Positions 46,114 through 55,240 of a DNA stretch of 64,000 bases are shown here, piece by piece. The notes under the pieces are model-generated. The model worked only from the letters and a program-made list of their open reading frames with translations. It was not told the origin of the DNA and did no database searches. This DNA comes from Alteromonas sp. V450 (lineage in GTDB: Bacteria; Pseudomonadota; Gammaproteobacteria; Enterobacterales; Alteromonadaceae). A program made the position numbers and the translations under genes. Within the stretch, counting starts at the first letter, position 1, and each line of letters opens with the position of its first letter. The stretch is taken from contig NZ_MODU01000004.1 of the NCBI RefSeq assembly GCF_001885075.1, positions 3,410,001 through 3,474,000 of the forward strand, read 5' to 3'.

Positions 46114-46155
46114 TTTGGACTCCGGAGGCAAAGGTTGTGAGTTCTAATTTGAGCT
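46114..46155 (+). other. tRNA-Arg-like relic (anticodon and T-arm geometry)
   Basis: CTCCGGAGGC (46120-46129) is identical to the anticodon loop and adjoining stem of tRNA-Arg(CCG) at 30.9 kb. AGGT and the TTC-AAT T-loop follow at exactly the same distances without gaps, 21 of 29 bases identical. The stems no longer pair properly, and no acceptor or D-arm is present. It may be a decayed attachment site next to the NERD-helicase cassette, or chance. Confidence 0.4.
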
Positions 46156-46189
46156 GACTATCTCTGAAGGTAAAAAGATCAGCTAAAAA

Positions 46190-47068
46190 TCAAAATAGAT
46201 TTGATCCCCTCAGAGTGAGAGCTTCAAGTTGGTGGTTAATACGTTCAAGAGATGAGTTGTCCAGAACTACCTTTTTAGACAAGGCGTAATGTTTGGTTAA
46301 AGAATTATGGTTCATAATCGGAATGATAGGCTTTTGTTTATATTCTATGAACCAGCCAGGAATAACAACCACGGGGCTGGCCTCCACACTCATTCCAGTG
46401 CTTTGAGTTAACTGCTTACTTAGCCAATCTGCTTGTCGCTTCGCTTGCTCAACCGTCGACGTGTCTGTGTAATGAGGGAACTGAATTTTTTCGCCTTCTA
46501 CGGTTAATTTGTGTGAACTCTTAGAGTTGTTTACGTTTGGTTTCCGCCTTCCTTTAGTTTCGATAGCTAATACACCTCCTGGAAACGTTAGCACATGGTC
46601 AATATTAAAATTAGGTGCCTGCACGTCGTGAAATACACGTACTCTACTATCTGTTATTTTCGACAAAGCAAATGATACTGCCCATTCGGCCTCTATTCCT
46701 AATCTAGTGATTCTAATTTTATTGAAGGCCTTTATTGCTTTAAATAGTGAATAAATAGCAGCTGCAAAAAAAACAGTGACGTATATTAACCAATTTTTCG
46801 ACACGTCCACGAAACCTAGCAAGTCTGCAATGGTTGGCAGTGAAAAAGGAAGTTGGAAATATAAGGTTGATAGTAGTGAATATACCAGCATGTCTAATGT
46901 TGCATCTCTATGCTGCTGCAACAATGTAAAGGCTGGGATTCGTGCCGTACGAGCATAGTCAAAAGGTATACGTGATTTTTTATCTGTAATTTTGTTGTAG
47001 CAAACGGCGAAAAGTATCACTAAAGCGAAGGGGAAAAGCGATATCGCCATTACGAAAAGTATTTCCAT
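46190..47068 (-). CDS. Membrane protein with NERD nuclease-related domain
   Basis: A 292-residue protein with an N-terminal membrane segment (about 3-24), a second hydrophobic stretch (about 88-112) and a C-terminal NERD domain: IDHVLTFPGGVLAIETKGRRK contains the D...ExK core of the restriction-endonuclease-like fold. NERD proteins are thought to be DNA-processing nucleases, often near helicases. I chose the ATG at 47068, six bases after AAGGA; the ATG at 47074 directly abuts it. It is the third gene of a minus-strand cassette, 87 bases after the helicase stop. Confidence 0.8.
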   Translation of the reverse strand: MEILFVMAISLFPFALVILFAVCYNKITDKKSRIPFDYARTARIPAFTLLQQHRDATLDMLVYSLLSTLYFQLPFSLPTIADLLGFVDVSKNWLIYVTVFFAAAIYSLFKAIKAFNKIRITRLGIEAEWAVSFALSKITDSRVRVFHDVQAPNFNIDHVLTFPGGVLAIETKGRRKPNVNNSKSSHKLTVEGEKIQFPHYTDTSTVEQAKRQADWLSKQLTQSTGMSVEASPVVVIPGWFIEYKQKPIIPIMNHNSLTKHYALSKKVVLDNSSLERINHQLEALTLRGSNLF

Positions 47069-47155
47069 GTACATTCCTTGTTTTAAAGTACTTTAAAATT
47101 TTAAGTTGAAATGATGATTCTGCGAACCTTTGCATTTACCTTGATTATTCACAAC

Positions 47156-50100
47156 TTAATTCAATAACTCCCAGGTCACATTCATCGGTTTTTCACTTTC
47201 ATGCTTAACGTATTTCACTTCACCATAGAACATAAAGGGTGAAGCCGTTTTCCCTCTCAATTTGCTCTCTCGAGCGAAAAGGTAAACGCGACTGCCCAAT
47301 TTCTGGTGTTCAATTATTTCTCTGCCGCGCTTGTTACTCGGTGAAGTGCTATTTTGCGATTGCCAATGAAAGTGTTTATCGTCAATAAAATAATCATGGT
47401 ACTGATGTTCGCTACCTTTACCTTGCTTGTTTAGCGTAACTAGCAAAATTTGAACATTCTGTTCTTTGAGTACGACATGCCCCGATTGCCAATTACCAGG
47501 ATTAAACTCTTCGTTGAAAAGCTGTGGGATCTCTTCGCGCATTAGTTCTTGCCCTACAAAAAGTTCAAGCGGGTCCACTTTTCCTTTTAGCCGCGCGAAG
47601 GTCATCATTTCTTCAGTGGCTATGAGATCATCATAATCTGGATTAGCTGCTCTCAAAGTATAAGAGCCATCAGGATTTTTGAGTACTTTCCTCAGCAAGT
47701 ATTGATTGTCGCCAGTTTCATCCTGCCTTTCGATGGCTACGGTTGTATTGCTAATACTACCAGCATTATTTGGTGTGATTTGCTCTAGGAGCAAGTAGTC
47801 ACCATCATAAATAGGGTTCTTACCGCCGTTCATAGAATTACCAGATGCACGAGCGATGAAATGTCGCGAGTTGTCTATATTCCCATAGCCGTGTGGTGCA
47901 TTTACAAGTTCAGACTCATCGGCATTACCCGTTTTGAAATGACCGCAAGCTATTTTTATATCGGGAAAAAATGGAAGCTGCACTTTCTCGGGAAACTGAA
48001 CGATATTATTGGAAAAAGGGGTAGTTATAGCTAATCGCTTGTGGCTGTAGCTAGCGAGGCGCTGATTATTGATCTCAGCTGTCATAGCTAAAAACAAATG
48101 ATATTGAATTGCTGTAATACTTTGTTTGAAATGAAATTGCTGCTCACTAATATCGAACCAAGCAATCTTCGATTCGGACTCTGCTGTACACCAAAATTTT
48201 ACTGGGTTGCTACGCCAATGCGCTCGCCACTCTGATTTACTTAATGCGGCTAATTGTTGTTTACTTTCTGGTAAGTCAGAAATCCATTCTGGGTTATCTA
48301 AAAACCACTGTCGCGCCCACTCTGCCAAATCATCAACATTTACCTGTGAATGAAAAGCATTTTGCTCAATCAGCGTGGCAACTAACACCAACTTGTAGCA
48401 CTTTGAAGTACGAGTAATGGCTAGGTCTTTAAACCACTGTAGGTGCTCTTCAAGCACTTCTAGTTCGTCAGCATTAAGGTCGCCCTTGCTATCAACAAAT
48501 TCCCACCACGACCCTCTATTTCGTCTAAGTTTTTCTAAACTTGCGCCGGATTGATAGAACTCTGTGTATGTCGGTCTTCGACCTAACGTTTCTTTTAACT
48601 TATCGTATTGAATATCAAGCTCGTCTTCAGAAAGGCTTGTGAGAAAATCAATAAATTCCAAATCAAAGTTAACGTAACAACCGGCAGGAAGTAGTTTATT
48701 GGCGTTTCTTGCTAGGTCGACCATCTTTCTGCGGTTTTGTGGGCCATTCAAGACGCTAGCTAATAGCATTTCTGGGCGGTTTAAGAAGCTATGGTGATTA
48801 CCCACAAAATCTAAAATGACAAGCCTTTCCTTTCCCTTGCTTTTACGAAGACCGCGCCCCATTTGCTGTAGAAAAAGTATTTTTGATTCTGTAGGCCTAA
48901 GCATCAATACGGTATCTATCTTCGGTAAATCGACACCTTCATTGAATAGATCTACCGAGAACAAAATTTTAATTTCCCCGCTATTAAGCTTGCTTAAGGC
49001 TTCGCTTCGCGTTAGTGATGAATCGGAATGGACGCTAGCTGCTGCTACACCGTGTTGATTAAAGTAATCTGCCATGTAATCGCTGTGTTTGCGCGATACG
49101 CAAAAAGCCAGTGATACATCTTGCGACTTTGCTTTCCACTCACTGAGAACATGTTTCGCCCGGCCTTTGGTCGCTAATTTATTAGATAGCTTTTCGGGAT
49201 CGAACTTTCCATTTCGCCAAGGTAGGTGCTCGTAGTCTACTTCCTTGTCGAAAATTCCGAAGTAAGTAAAAGGGCACAATGCCTCTGCCTTTACACCATC
49301 AAACAAGTCCTGTTGGTAAATAAGGTTGTTGTCGCATAGCTTGAGGATATCGCTCCCGTCAGTTCTATTCGGCGTTGCGGTTAAACCTAACAAAAATGAT
49401 GGCGTGAAATGCTTCAGTAAACGTTGATAACCACCCGCTGCGGCGTGATGAAATTCGTCTACAACAATATAATCGAAAGCAGTAACAGGAAACTTAGCTA
49501 GATGAGTGAGCTGTCCGATGGTTTGTATGGAGGCAAACAAAAAGTCGTACTCTTCATCTTTCTGTTTTCCGCTGTATCTGCCTACCTTTTTGTTCGGGTG
49601 TATTTTAAGAAAGCTAGCCTCAGCTTGAAGTAAGATTTCTTCTCGATGTGCTACAAAAAGTACTTTTTTAGCATTTATCTGGGCAGCATCAAAAGCTGCT
49701 AGGTAGGTCTTACCCATACCTGTTGCTAGAACCACTAAACCTTTCTGAATATCTCTTTCTCGCGCCTGATTAAGTGCTGCTAGTGCAGCCACCTGATGCT
49801 CTCTTGGCTCCGGAATTTCATGCTCTTTTTCATCTGGCAGTGATGCTGCAGATTGAAATGGTGTAACAACCCTTGCTGTGTTGTATCTAATTTCGTAGTC
49901 AGCTATTAAGTCGTAAGTTAATGGCTTAACTTGGGGCAATGTGAAAAGGTAGCGATACTGCTCTCGAATTTCTTCAATTCGGGCAATGGCTTCTTTGTCG
50001 TTATCATTAGGGTAATCAATTCGATAGTTCCACTCTATGCCATCTGTAAGCGCAGTTTTACTAATATTACTAGAGCCAACGAACGCTCTGGCAGATGTTA

Positions 50101-50449
50101 GTGTTTCACCGTTATTTTTGACAAAAATATAAGACTTTAAATGAAAGCTGGTAGCGTGCTTACTTTCAAAGAGTTGAACGTCGGCACCTCTTTCCTTTAG
50201 TAACATCAAACGCTTTAGGGCTTGTGGCTCCGTTATATTCATATAGTCTGAAGTCAGCAAGGATAATGTAACGTCACGCTCTTCAGAATTCATAGCATCT
50301 TCAATGTCTTGAATGATAAGGCTTAGTCCAGACATACGAATAAACGAAACTGCTATTTCTATACTGGTCGCGTTTTTCAGGGCATCGCGAATTTCATGTA
50401 GAAGGTAGTGCTTGTTTCTACCGCTAACCAAATAATTTTTAGCAGTCAT
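47156..50449 (-). CDS. PLD-nuclease/SF2-helicase/S24-peptidase/DUF3427 multidomain protein
   Basis: A 1097-residue protein. Domains in order: PLD-type nuclease (residues about 1-180, HLK at 103-105, GSSN at 124-127), SF2 helicase (Walker A ATGMGKTY with K247, DEFHH at 331-335, TATPNRTDG, motif VI QQMGRGLR at 529-536), a linker (about 560-820), an S24/LexA-UmuD-like peptidase (ACG at 834-836, SGNSM with S872, DGD at 882-884, K921) and a C-terminal DUF3427-like part (about 985-1095). The S24 domain keeps a serine-lysine dyad and a cleavage-like Cys-Gly 37 residues before the serine, as in UmuD. Its start shares one base with the stop of the methyltransferase gene. Likely a DNA-damage or phage-responsive effector. 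Confidence 0.85.
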   Translation of the reverse strand: MTAKNYLVSGRNKHYLLHEIRDALKNATSIEIAVSFIRMSGLSLIIQDIEDAMNSEERDVTLSLLTSDYMNITEPQALKRLMLLKERGADVQLFESKHATSFHLKSYIFVKNNGETLTSARAFVGSSNISKTALTDGIEWNYRIDYPNDNDKEAIARIEEIREQYRYLFTLPQVKPLTYDLIADYEIRYNTARVVTPFQSAASLPDEKEHEIPEPREHQVAALAALNQARERDIQKGLVVLATGMGKTYLAAFDAAQINAKKVLFVAHREEILLQAEASFLKIHPNKKVGRYSGKQKDEEYDFLFASIQTIGQLTHLAKFPVTAFDYIVVDEFHHAAAGGYQRLLKHFTPSFLLGLTATPNRTDGSDILKLCDNNLIYQQDLFDGVKAEALCPFTYFGIFDKEVDYEHLPWRNGKFDPEKLSNKLATKGRAKHVLSEWKAKSQDVSLAFCVSRKHSDYMADYFNQHGVAAASVHSDSSLTRSEALSKLNSGEIKILFSVDLFNEGVDLPKIDTVLMLRPTESKILFLQQMGRGLRKSKGKERLVILDFVGNHHSFLNRPEMLLASVLNGPQNRRKMVDLARNANKLLPAGCYVNFDLEFIDFLTSLSEDELDIQYDKLKETLGRRPTYTEFYQSGASLEKLRRNRGSWWEFVDSKGDLNADELEVLEEHLQWFKDLAITRTSKCYKLVLVATLIEQNAFHSQVNVDDLAEWARQWFLDNPEWISDLPESKQQLAALSKSEWRAHWRSNPVKFWCTAESESKIAWFDISEQQFHFKQSITAIQYHLFLAMTAEINNQRLASYSHKRLAITTPFSNNIVQFPEKVQLPFFPDIKIACGHFKTGNADESELVNAPHGYGNIDNSRHFIARASGNSMNGGKNPIYDGDYLLLEQITPNNAGSISNTTVAIERQDETGDNQYLLRKVLKNPDGSYTLRAANPDYDDLIATEEMMTFARLKGKVDPLELFVGQELMREEIPQLFNEEFNPGNWQSGHVVLKEQNVQILLVTLNKQGKGSEHQYHDYFIDDKHFHWQSQNSTSPSNKRGREIIEHQKLGSRVYLFARESKLRGKTASPFMFYGEVKYVKHESEKPMNVTWELLN

Positions 50450-51051
50450 TACACCTTCACCACTTCAACCGTAACCCACTTAACATCATCACGGTTTAAA
50501 CCATCCTCACTCGGAACCGAGTTTAAATTGCGTGCTGTTAGGCCGTTGATTTGTGCTAATGCCGCCAGTTCCTCATAACTGACAGGGTGCATGGGTCTTG
50601 CTTCATCGTTTGGGCCGAACCGAAGGCTTATGTACATAACGCCATTTTCTGAAAGCAATGCGGCCAAACGTTTTAACGCGGGTGGCCTTTCATCTTTAGG
50701 CAAGTGCATCCATACCGCAGAAAGCAATATTAGGTCGAAAGTTTTTGGGGTTTGGGGTAGGGCGGTAAGTGCAGGTAGGCTGGCATTACACCATGTAACA
50801 CTGTTATGCGAATGGGCTTTTGCTAGGTTGCGCAGTTCATCGGCGGGTTCTGCGGCTACTACCTTCCAGCCGTGTTTGGCTAACCAGTTGGCGTCACGGC
50901 CACTGCCTGCACCTACGTCTAGTGCAGCACCTGTTTTAGCTTGCTGTAAAAATGCTTTCCAATCGGTGTGAACACTTTCTGCACTAACCGAATTATATAA
51001 ATCGAAATAGTGTTGTGCTTTTGCACTGTAATGCTTAATAGTGATGCTCAA
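50449..51051 (-). CDS. Class I SAM-dependent methyltransferase
   Basis: A 200-residue methyltransferase with motif I ALDVGAGSGRDANWLAKHGW, an acidic SAM-ribose residue in VVAAEPADEL and motif IV-like LILLSAVWMHLP. It has no DNA target-recognition domain and no DPPY/NPPF motif, so small-molecule, protein or RNA substrates are as likely as DNA. The start is TTG at 51051 with a strong GGGAGG site nine bases upstream, so it is the first gene of the cassette; its stop overlaps the helicase start. Confidence 0.85.
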   Translation of the reverse strand: MSITIKHYSAKAQHYFDLYNSVSAESVHTDWKAFLQQAKTGAALDVGAGSGRDANWLAKHGWKVVAAEPADELRNLAKAHSHNSVTWCNASLPALTALPQTPKTFDLILLSAVWMHLPKDERPPALKRLAALLSENGVMYISLRFGPNDEARPMHPVSYEELAALAQINGLTARNLNSVPSEDGLNRDDVKWVTVEVVKV

Positions 51052-51136
51052 CGTAACGTTACCTCCCTGTTAACCGCCATACATTATCGCATACTGTTGT
51101 CTGCCGCCAACTTATATAAATATCGATATTATCGTG

Positions 51137-52453
51137 TCAATTTTGAAGGTATTCCTTCATGCGTTCTTCAAACTCAAGAATTTCATTTTTGTAGGGTGAC
51201 TGCGTTAAAAACGCCTTTGCTTGTTGTGGATTTGTATCTTTCAAGCTTCCGTAAATAATGCTTGAGAGGCGCTGCTGTTGTGCTTCACTGTCAAGATAGT
51301 GCATATATTTAACAGCAAATTTGGGGTTCATATAGGCGATATTATTGATAAATTCACCAAATGTGTTTTGGTTATACACCGCGATGGGTTGCTTAGCGAA
51401 CCATTGCATTGCCGCCTCAGGGTTCTCCCACCCCCAATTGCGTAAGTGGTTCACTACTTTTTTATTAATTTGTTCGGGCGCCGTGTTTTCCACAAGCCAG
51501 TTTCCACTTTTTTCTTTGTCATGGTTAGCCCAGGCTCGTACAAAGCTATCCTTTAGCTGGTCAGCGCGGTCGCCCGTATAACTTTCAACAAGCCACGCAC
51601 CAGCTTCTTCGGGGTTTTTCTTGGCCCACTTATTAATAATACCTTCAGCAACAGCATTGTTGTCTATGGTTTCGGTGAGTGTAAGTAAGTCAACGAAATC
51701 TTGTTTCGAAGCCAGGTTTTCAGTAAGTCCCCATACGGACATTTCTACTTTGTACCCCAGCTCACTAAGCTCGCTTAACTTGTCGATAGCCAACGCCATA
51801 TCTTGCTTCGCTAGGGCTGAAAATGTATCGGACAAACTGCCTTGTAGCATTTGTTGACGAATACCACCATTGCTTTGATGTGTGCCAGCTATACTTAAAA
51901 ACTGATTGTAAGCCGCTAGCGGGTTTTGTTTACCTAAATTGGATAAACTTAACGCCACAAAAGAGTTTCTAAGCTCACTGCCCTCCATTTCACTCTTTGC
52001 ATATTCAAGGGCTGCTGTCGGGTTTATTTCGGAATAACGCCTAAAAAGGAGAGACAATGTAGCGGTGTTTTCTTTGATGTTGGTACTGGTTAGTGTTTCA
52101 ACTAAAGCCCGTAATTCCCCCTCTGATAAACTACCAACGAAGCCATATAAGCGCGCCAAACCCGAAAATGTTAGCGAAGCGGGGTCGTCACCGGTAATGG
52201 CTTTTAATTGTTGAGCAAGCGCTTTGATTGTAGGCGTTTTTTCGGTGAATTTGTTCTCTGATGCGTTGTTAAATGGCGTTTGTTCAGTGGTGTTGAAAAA
52301 GGATGCAGGTTGGTTGTTAATAGCTTCGACACCTTCAATCTCAACATCTTTAGCCTGTTCATCTGCAAGCGGCTTCTTTGAAGAATAGGAACTGGTAAAA
52401 TAGCCTGCTGAAAACGCAAGTAAAATAGCGATACACCAACCGAGATTTTTCAT
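51137..52453 (-). CDS. Membrane-anchored alpha-helical repeat protein, unknown function
   Basis: A 438-residue protein with an N-terminal membrane segment (about 5-22, WCIAILLAFSAGYFTSSY), a low-complexity spacer (about 25-75) and a long helical solenoid from about 80 onward. Its units of roughly 30-35 residues repeat a NP-x2-A-x2-W/A pattern, for example KKNPEEAGAWLVE, KEKSGNWLVE, ENPEAAMQWFAKQ and TNPQQAKAFLT. Such repeats usually bind proteins. Its start has no clear ribosome site. It has no recognisable partner in the neighbourhood. Confidence 0.7.
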   Translation of the reverse strand: MKNLGWCIAILLAFSAGYFTSSYSSKKPLADEQAKDVEIEGVEAINNQPASFFNTTEQTPFNNASENKFTEKTPTIKALAQQLKAITGDDPASLTFSGLARLYGFVGSLSEGELRALVETLTSTNIKENTATLSLLFRRYSEINPTAALEYAKSEMEGSELRNSFVALSLSNLGKQNPLAAYNQFLSIAGTHQSNGGIRQQMLQGSLSDTFSALAKQDMALAIDKLSELSELGYKVEMSVWGLTENLASKQDFVDLLTLTETIDNNAVAEGIINKWAKKNPEEAGAWLVESYTGDRADQLKDSFVRAWANHDKEKSGNWLVENTAPEQINKKVVNHLRNWGWENPEAAMQWFAKQPIAVYNQNTFGEFINNIAYMNPKFAVKYMHYLDSEAQQQRLSSIIYGSLKDTNPQQAKAFLTQSPYKNEILEFEERMKEYLQN

Positions 52454-52552
52454 TTAATTAAGCACCTTACCAAGTCCATTTTAGCGTTTTCACATTACCA
52501 CCTTCTATTTCACAGCACAATTCAGGTGTTTTACTCAGCTATTTTGTTGCTT

Positions 52553-52969
52553 TCAGTACGTCCATATAGCGGGTGTTTTGCGTCTATCAACGTGAATGTA
52601 GCGTTTATTACCTTTTTGGTGCACACCAATGCCTACATAACCACGGTTTAAGAAAAACGTAAGTAGCTGTATTGCGTCTTCGCCGCTTACGCCAAAGTCG
52701 CATGCTGCTGTAGCGTGGGCACCAGGCGTTGCTTTTTTGCGTTCTATCGCATGCATTTTGCAGCGATAAGCGCTATTTACAGGCAGGGGTTTTTCACTTG
52801 CGGTGCGAAAGGCCTGTGCGTCATCCATAAGCTTACTGAACTGTTCACTAGGGGAAAACTTGCCGCAGCAGCTGCACGCCAGTTCTTTGTCGCTGAAGTT
52901 CGGCCATCGTGCTTTCCTTTCTTGTGCTGTCATGGCACTGGGGCTTTTTACGTGTTCGGCGTTATCCAT
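52553..52969 (-). CDS. M15-like peptidase (D-Ala-D-Ala carboxypeptidase/endolysin fold)
   Basis: A 138-residue protein with the compact M15_3 fold: PLPVNSAYRCKMH, GAHATAACDFGV with the zinc-binding His and Asp, and IHVDRR with the third ligand. This fold is shared by phage endolysins and cell-wall carboxypeptidases. No signal peptide is visible, so a phage-like or cytosolic origin is possible. CSCCGKF near the N-terminus could form a small metal-binding knuckle. No other phage genes are near. Confidence 0.75.
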   Translation of the reverse strand: MDNAEHVKSPSAMTAQERKARWPNFSDKELACSCCGKFSPSEQFSKLMDDAQAFRTASEKPLPVNSAYRCKMHAIERKKATPGAHATAACDFGVSGEDAIQLLTFFLNRGYVGIGVHQKGNKRYIHVDRRKTPAIWTY

Positions 52970-53059
52970 AACTTTTCCTCACATAGTTGATTCACATAGT
53001 TAAACACTATAGCTGTTTAAATAACAGGCAGAAGCGTTGTGTTATCAAAAATAAATTAT

Positions 53060-53078
53060 GTTAATGCGAATTGTTATT
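53060..53078 (+). promoter_or_regulatory. Fur-box-like sequence upstream of the TonB receptor
   Basis: GTTAATGCGAATTGTTATT matches the 19-bp Fur consensus at 13 positions, including TAATG at 53062-53066 and the TTAT half at 53074-53077. It lies 57 bases before the GTG start of the siderophore receptor gene. Confidence 0.5.
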
Positions 53079-53134
53079 ATTTGTGTTTAAATGTTTGGGT
53101 TTGTTGAACACACTTAATTACTTAAAGGCTTATT

Positions 53135-55240
53135 GTGAAATACTCTACGTTAATTCCTGTTTTGTTCGCGCTGTCACCTATTGCTGTTGCGGTATCGGCC
53201 CATGCGCAAACCTCTGAAACTTCAGCTAAACAAGTTAGAGAAAGCGAAGTTGAAAAAATTCGTATTGTTGGCGTTCGTCAAAACCGTGTAAGTCGCGGCG
53301 CAACGGGCTTAACCATGGAAATTAGCGAAACGCCCCAGTCTATTAGCATTGTTTCTGAAGACCTGATGCAGTCGTTTGGAGCGTTCAATATTAACGATGC
53401 GCTAAAGCTAGCGCCGGGTATTAATGTAGAGGAGTGGGAAACCAACCGTACTAACTATACTGCCCGTGGTTTTGAAATTAAGAACACCCAAATTGATGGG
53501 GTAGGCTTGCCGAATGATTGGGGCATTGTTACTGGTGCAGTAGAAGCTTACGGCTATGAAGAAATTGAAGTTATTCGTGGTGCCAACGGCCTGTTAACGG
53601 GTGTGGGTAACGCGTCGGGTACCATTAACTATGTGCGCAAGCGCCCCACCAATGAAGAGGGCGGTGAAATTGGCGCAAGCATTGGCTCGTACAACTTTAA
53701 GCGTGTACAGGGCGACTACTCAATGCTGCTTACCGAAGATGGCAGCTGGGCAGCGCGCGTGGTAGCCAGTGTTGAAGATAAAGAGTCGCACCTTGATGGC
53801 CTACAGAACGATCGCAGCTTTGTTTACGGTGTTATCGACGGCCAGTTAACCGATAACGCTACTGTAACCTTTGGGTTGTCGTACCAAGATGCCAATACCG
53901 ACGGCAACACCTGGGGTGGGCTTGTGTTTAACTACACCGATGGTACCCAAGCCGAGTGGGACATTAGCGATACTACTTCCCAGGAATGGACGAAATGGGA
54001 TACCGAAACTACCAACGCGTTTGTCGAGCTAGACTACGTGTTCGACAACGATTGGCAGCTGCTGCTTAGCTATAACTACCGCGATTTTGAAGATCAAAGC
54101 AAGCTGTTTTACGCCTATGGCACCATTGATAAAGACACAGGCTTAGGCCTTGTTGGCTGGCCGGGTCGTTACGACTCTGAGCGTGATTCACACCTTATTG
54201 AAGGCCGTGTATTTGGAGATTTCGAGCTATTTGGTCGCCATCATGAAGTGAATATTGGAGTAAGCCATGCTACCAGCGATGACGTGTCTTTTGTTCACGC
54301 ATTTGATTATGCCACTACGCCAGCCTACGGCCCAACGCCTGCGTATCCGTATGCGCTAGATGCTATTGCTGAGCCTGATTGGCTTGCCGCCTCAGAGTAT
54401 TCCAACATTGAACAAACCCTAACCCGTTACTTTGGCTCTGCCCGTTTTATTGTCACCGATGCTATGCATGTTATCGCTGGTTTTAACGCTATTGATTTTG
54501 AGCGTAAAGGGCAAAATGCAGGCGCGGTTATCGATAACTCAGAAAGCGAGGCTAGCCCCTACATTGGTGCTACTTACGCCGTAACCGACGATGTCAACGC
54601 GTATGTAAGTTATTCAGATGTGTACCAGCCGCAAGAACAGTACGACATTAACGGCCAGTACCTAGCCCCAACAAAGGGTAAAAACTTCGAGGCCGGCGTT
54701 AAAGCGCAGTGGTTCGACAACCGTTTATTAACGACATTTGCTTACTTCACCGCACAGCAAGACAACCTTGCCGCCTACGCTGGCACTAACCCAGAAACCC
54801 TGCAGTTCTACTATAAGGGCGTGTCGGTAGAGTCTGATGGTTTTGAAATTGAAATAGCCGGCCAGGTAACCGATGCACTGCGTGTTAATGCGTCTTATAC
54901 CAAGCTTGATGTAGAAGACGAACAAGGCAATGATGCCAACTTATGGGCGCCGCGTGATGTCGCAACGTTCCAGCTTGCGTACACAGTGCCACAAGCGCCA
55001 GAAGTAGAGCTAGGCTTTGGCGGTCGCTGGCAGTCTGAGATAAGTAATGTGGATTACAACGTTGAACAAGGCGCGTATTTCTTAGGTAATGTGTATGCAT
55101 CTAAAGCGTTTTCAGACAAGCTCACAATGCGGGTTAATGTGAATAATATTTTTGATAAGAAATACATTAATAGCCTTCATACCATTGGGTTTTATGGCGC
55201 CGGTATTAACGCGCAGCTAAGTGCGTCGTATACGTTTTAA
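53135..55240 (+). CDS. TonB-dependent siderophore receptor
   Basis: A 701-residue outer-membrane receptor of the ferric siderophore type. It has a signal peptide (about 1-25, AVSAHAQ), a TonB-box-like region (EKIRIVGVR), a plug domain (PQSISIVSEDLMQSFGAFNINDALKLAPGINVEE, GRANGLLTGVGNASGTINYVRKRPT-like) and a beta barrel ending in LSASYTF. It imports an iron-siderophore complex with TonB energy. The start is a GTG at 53135 after AAAGG. A Fur-like box upstream supports iron control. The ligand cannot be told from sequence. Confidence 0.93.
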   Translation: MKYSTLIPVLFALSPIAVAVSAHAQTSETSAKQVRESEVEKIRIVGVRQNRVSRGATGLTMEISETPQSISIVSEDLMQSFGAFNINDALKLAPGINVEEWETNRTNYTARGFEIKNTQIDGVGLPNDWGIVTGAVEAYGYEEIEVIRGANGLLTGVGNASGTINYVRKRPTNEEGGEIGASIGSYNFKRVQGDYSMLLTEDGSWAARVVASVEDKESHLDGLQNDRSFVYGVIDGQLTDNATVTFGLSYQDANTDGNTWGGLVFNYTDGTQAEWDISDTTSQEWTKWDTETTNAFVELDYVFDNDWQLLLSYNYRDFEDQSKLFYAYGTIDKDTGLGLVGWPGRYDSERDSHLIEGRVFGDFELFGRHHEVNIGVSHATSDDVSFVHAFDYATTPAYGPTPAYPYALDAIAEPDWLAASEYSNIEQTLTRYFGSARFIVTDAMHVIAGFNAIDFERKGQNAGAVIDNSESEASPYIGATYAVTDDVNAYVSYSDVYQPQEQYDINGQYLAPTKGKNFEAGVKAQWFDNRLLTTFAYFTAQQDNLAAYAGTNPETLQFYYKGVSVESDGFEIEIAGQVTDALRVNASYTKLDVEDEQGNDANLWAPRDVATFQLAYTVPQAPEVELGFGGRWQSEISNVDYNVEQGAYFLGNVYASKAFSDKLTMRVNVNNIFDKKYINSLHTIGFYGAGINAQLSASYTF

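Noticed and set aside
50449..51051. DNA methylase of a restriction-modification system
   Set aside because: No DPPY/NPPF motif or target-recognition domain; only the SAM-binding Rossmann fold is seen.
52553..52969. M15-like peptidase as part of a prophage
   Set aside because: No terminase, portal, capsid, tail or integrase gene is nearby, so a single endolysin-like gene is not evidence of a prophage.
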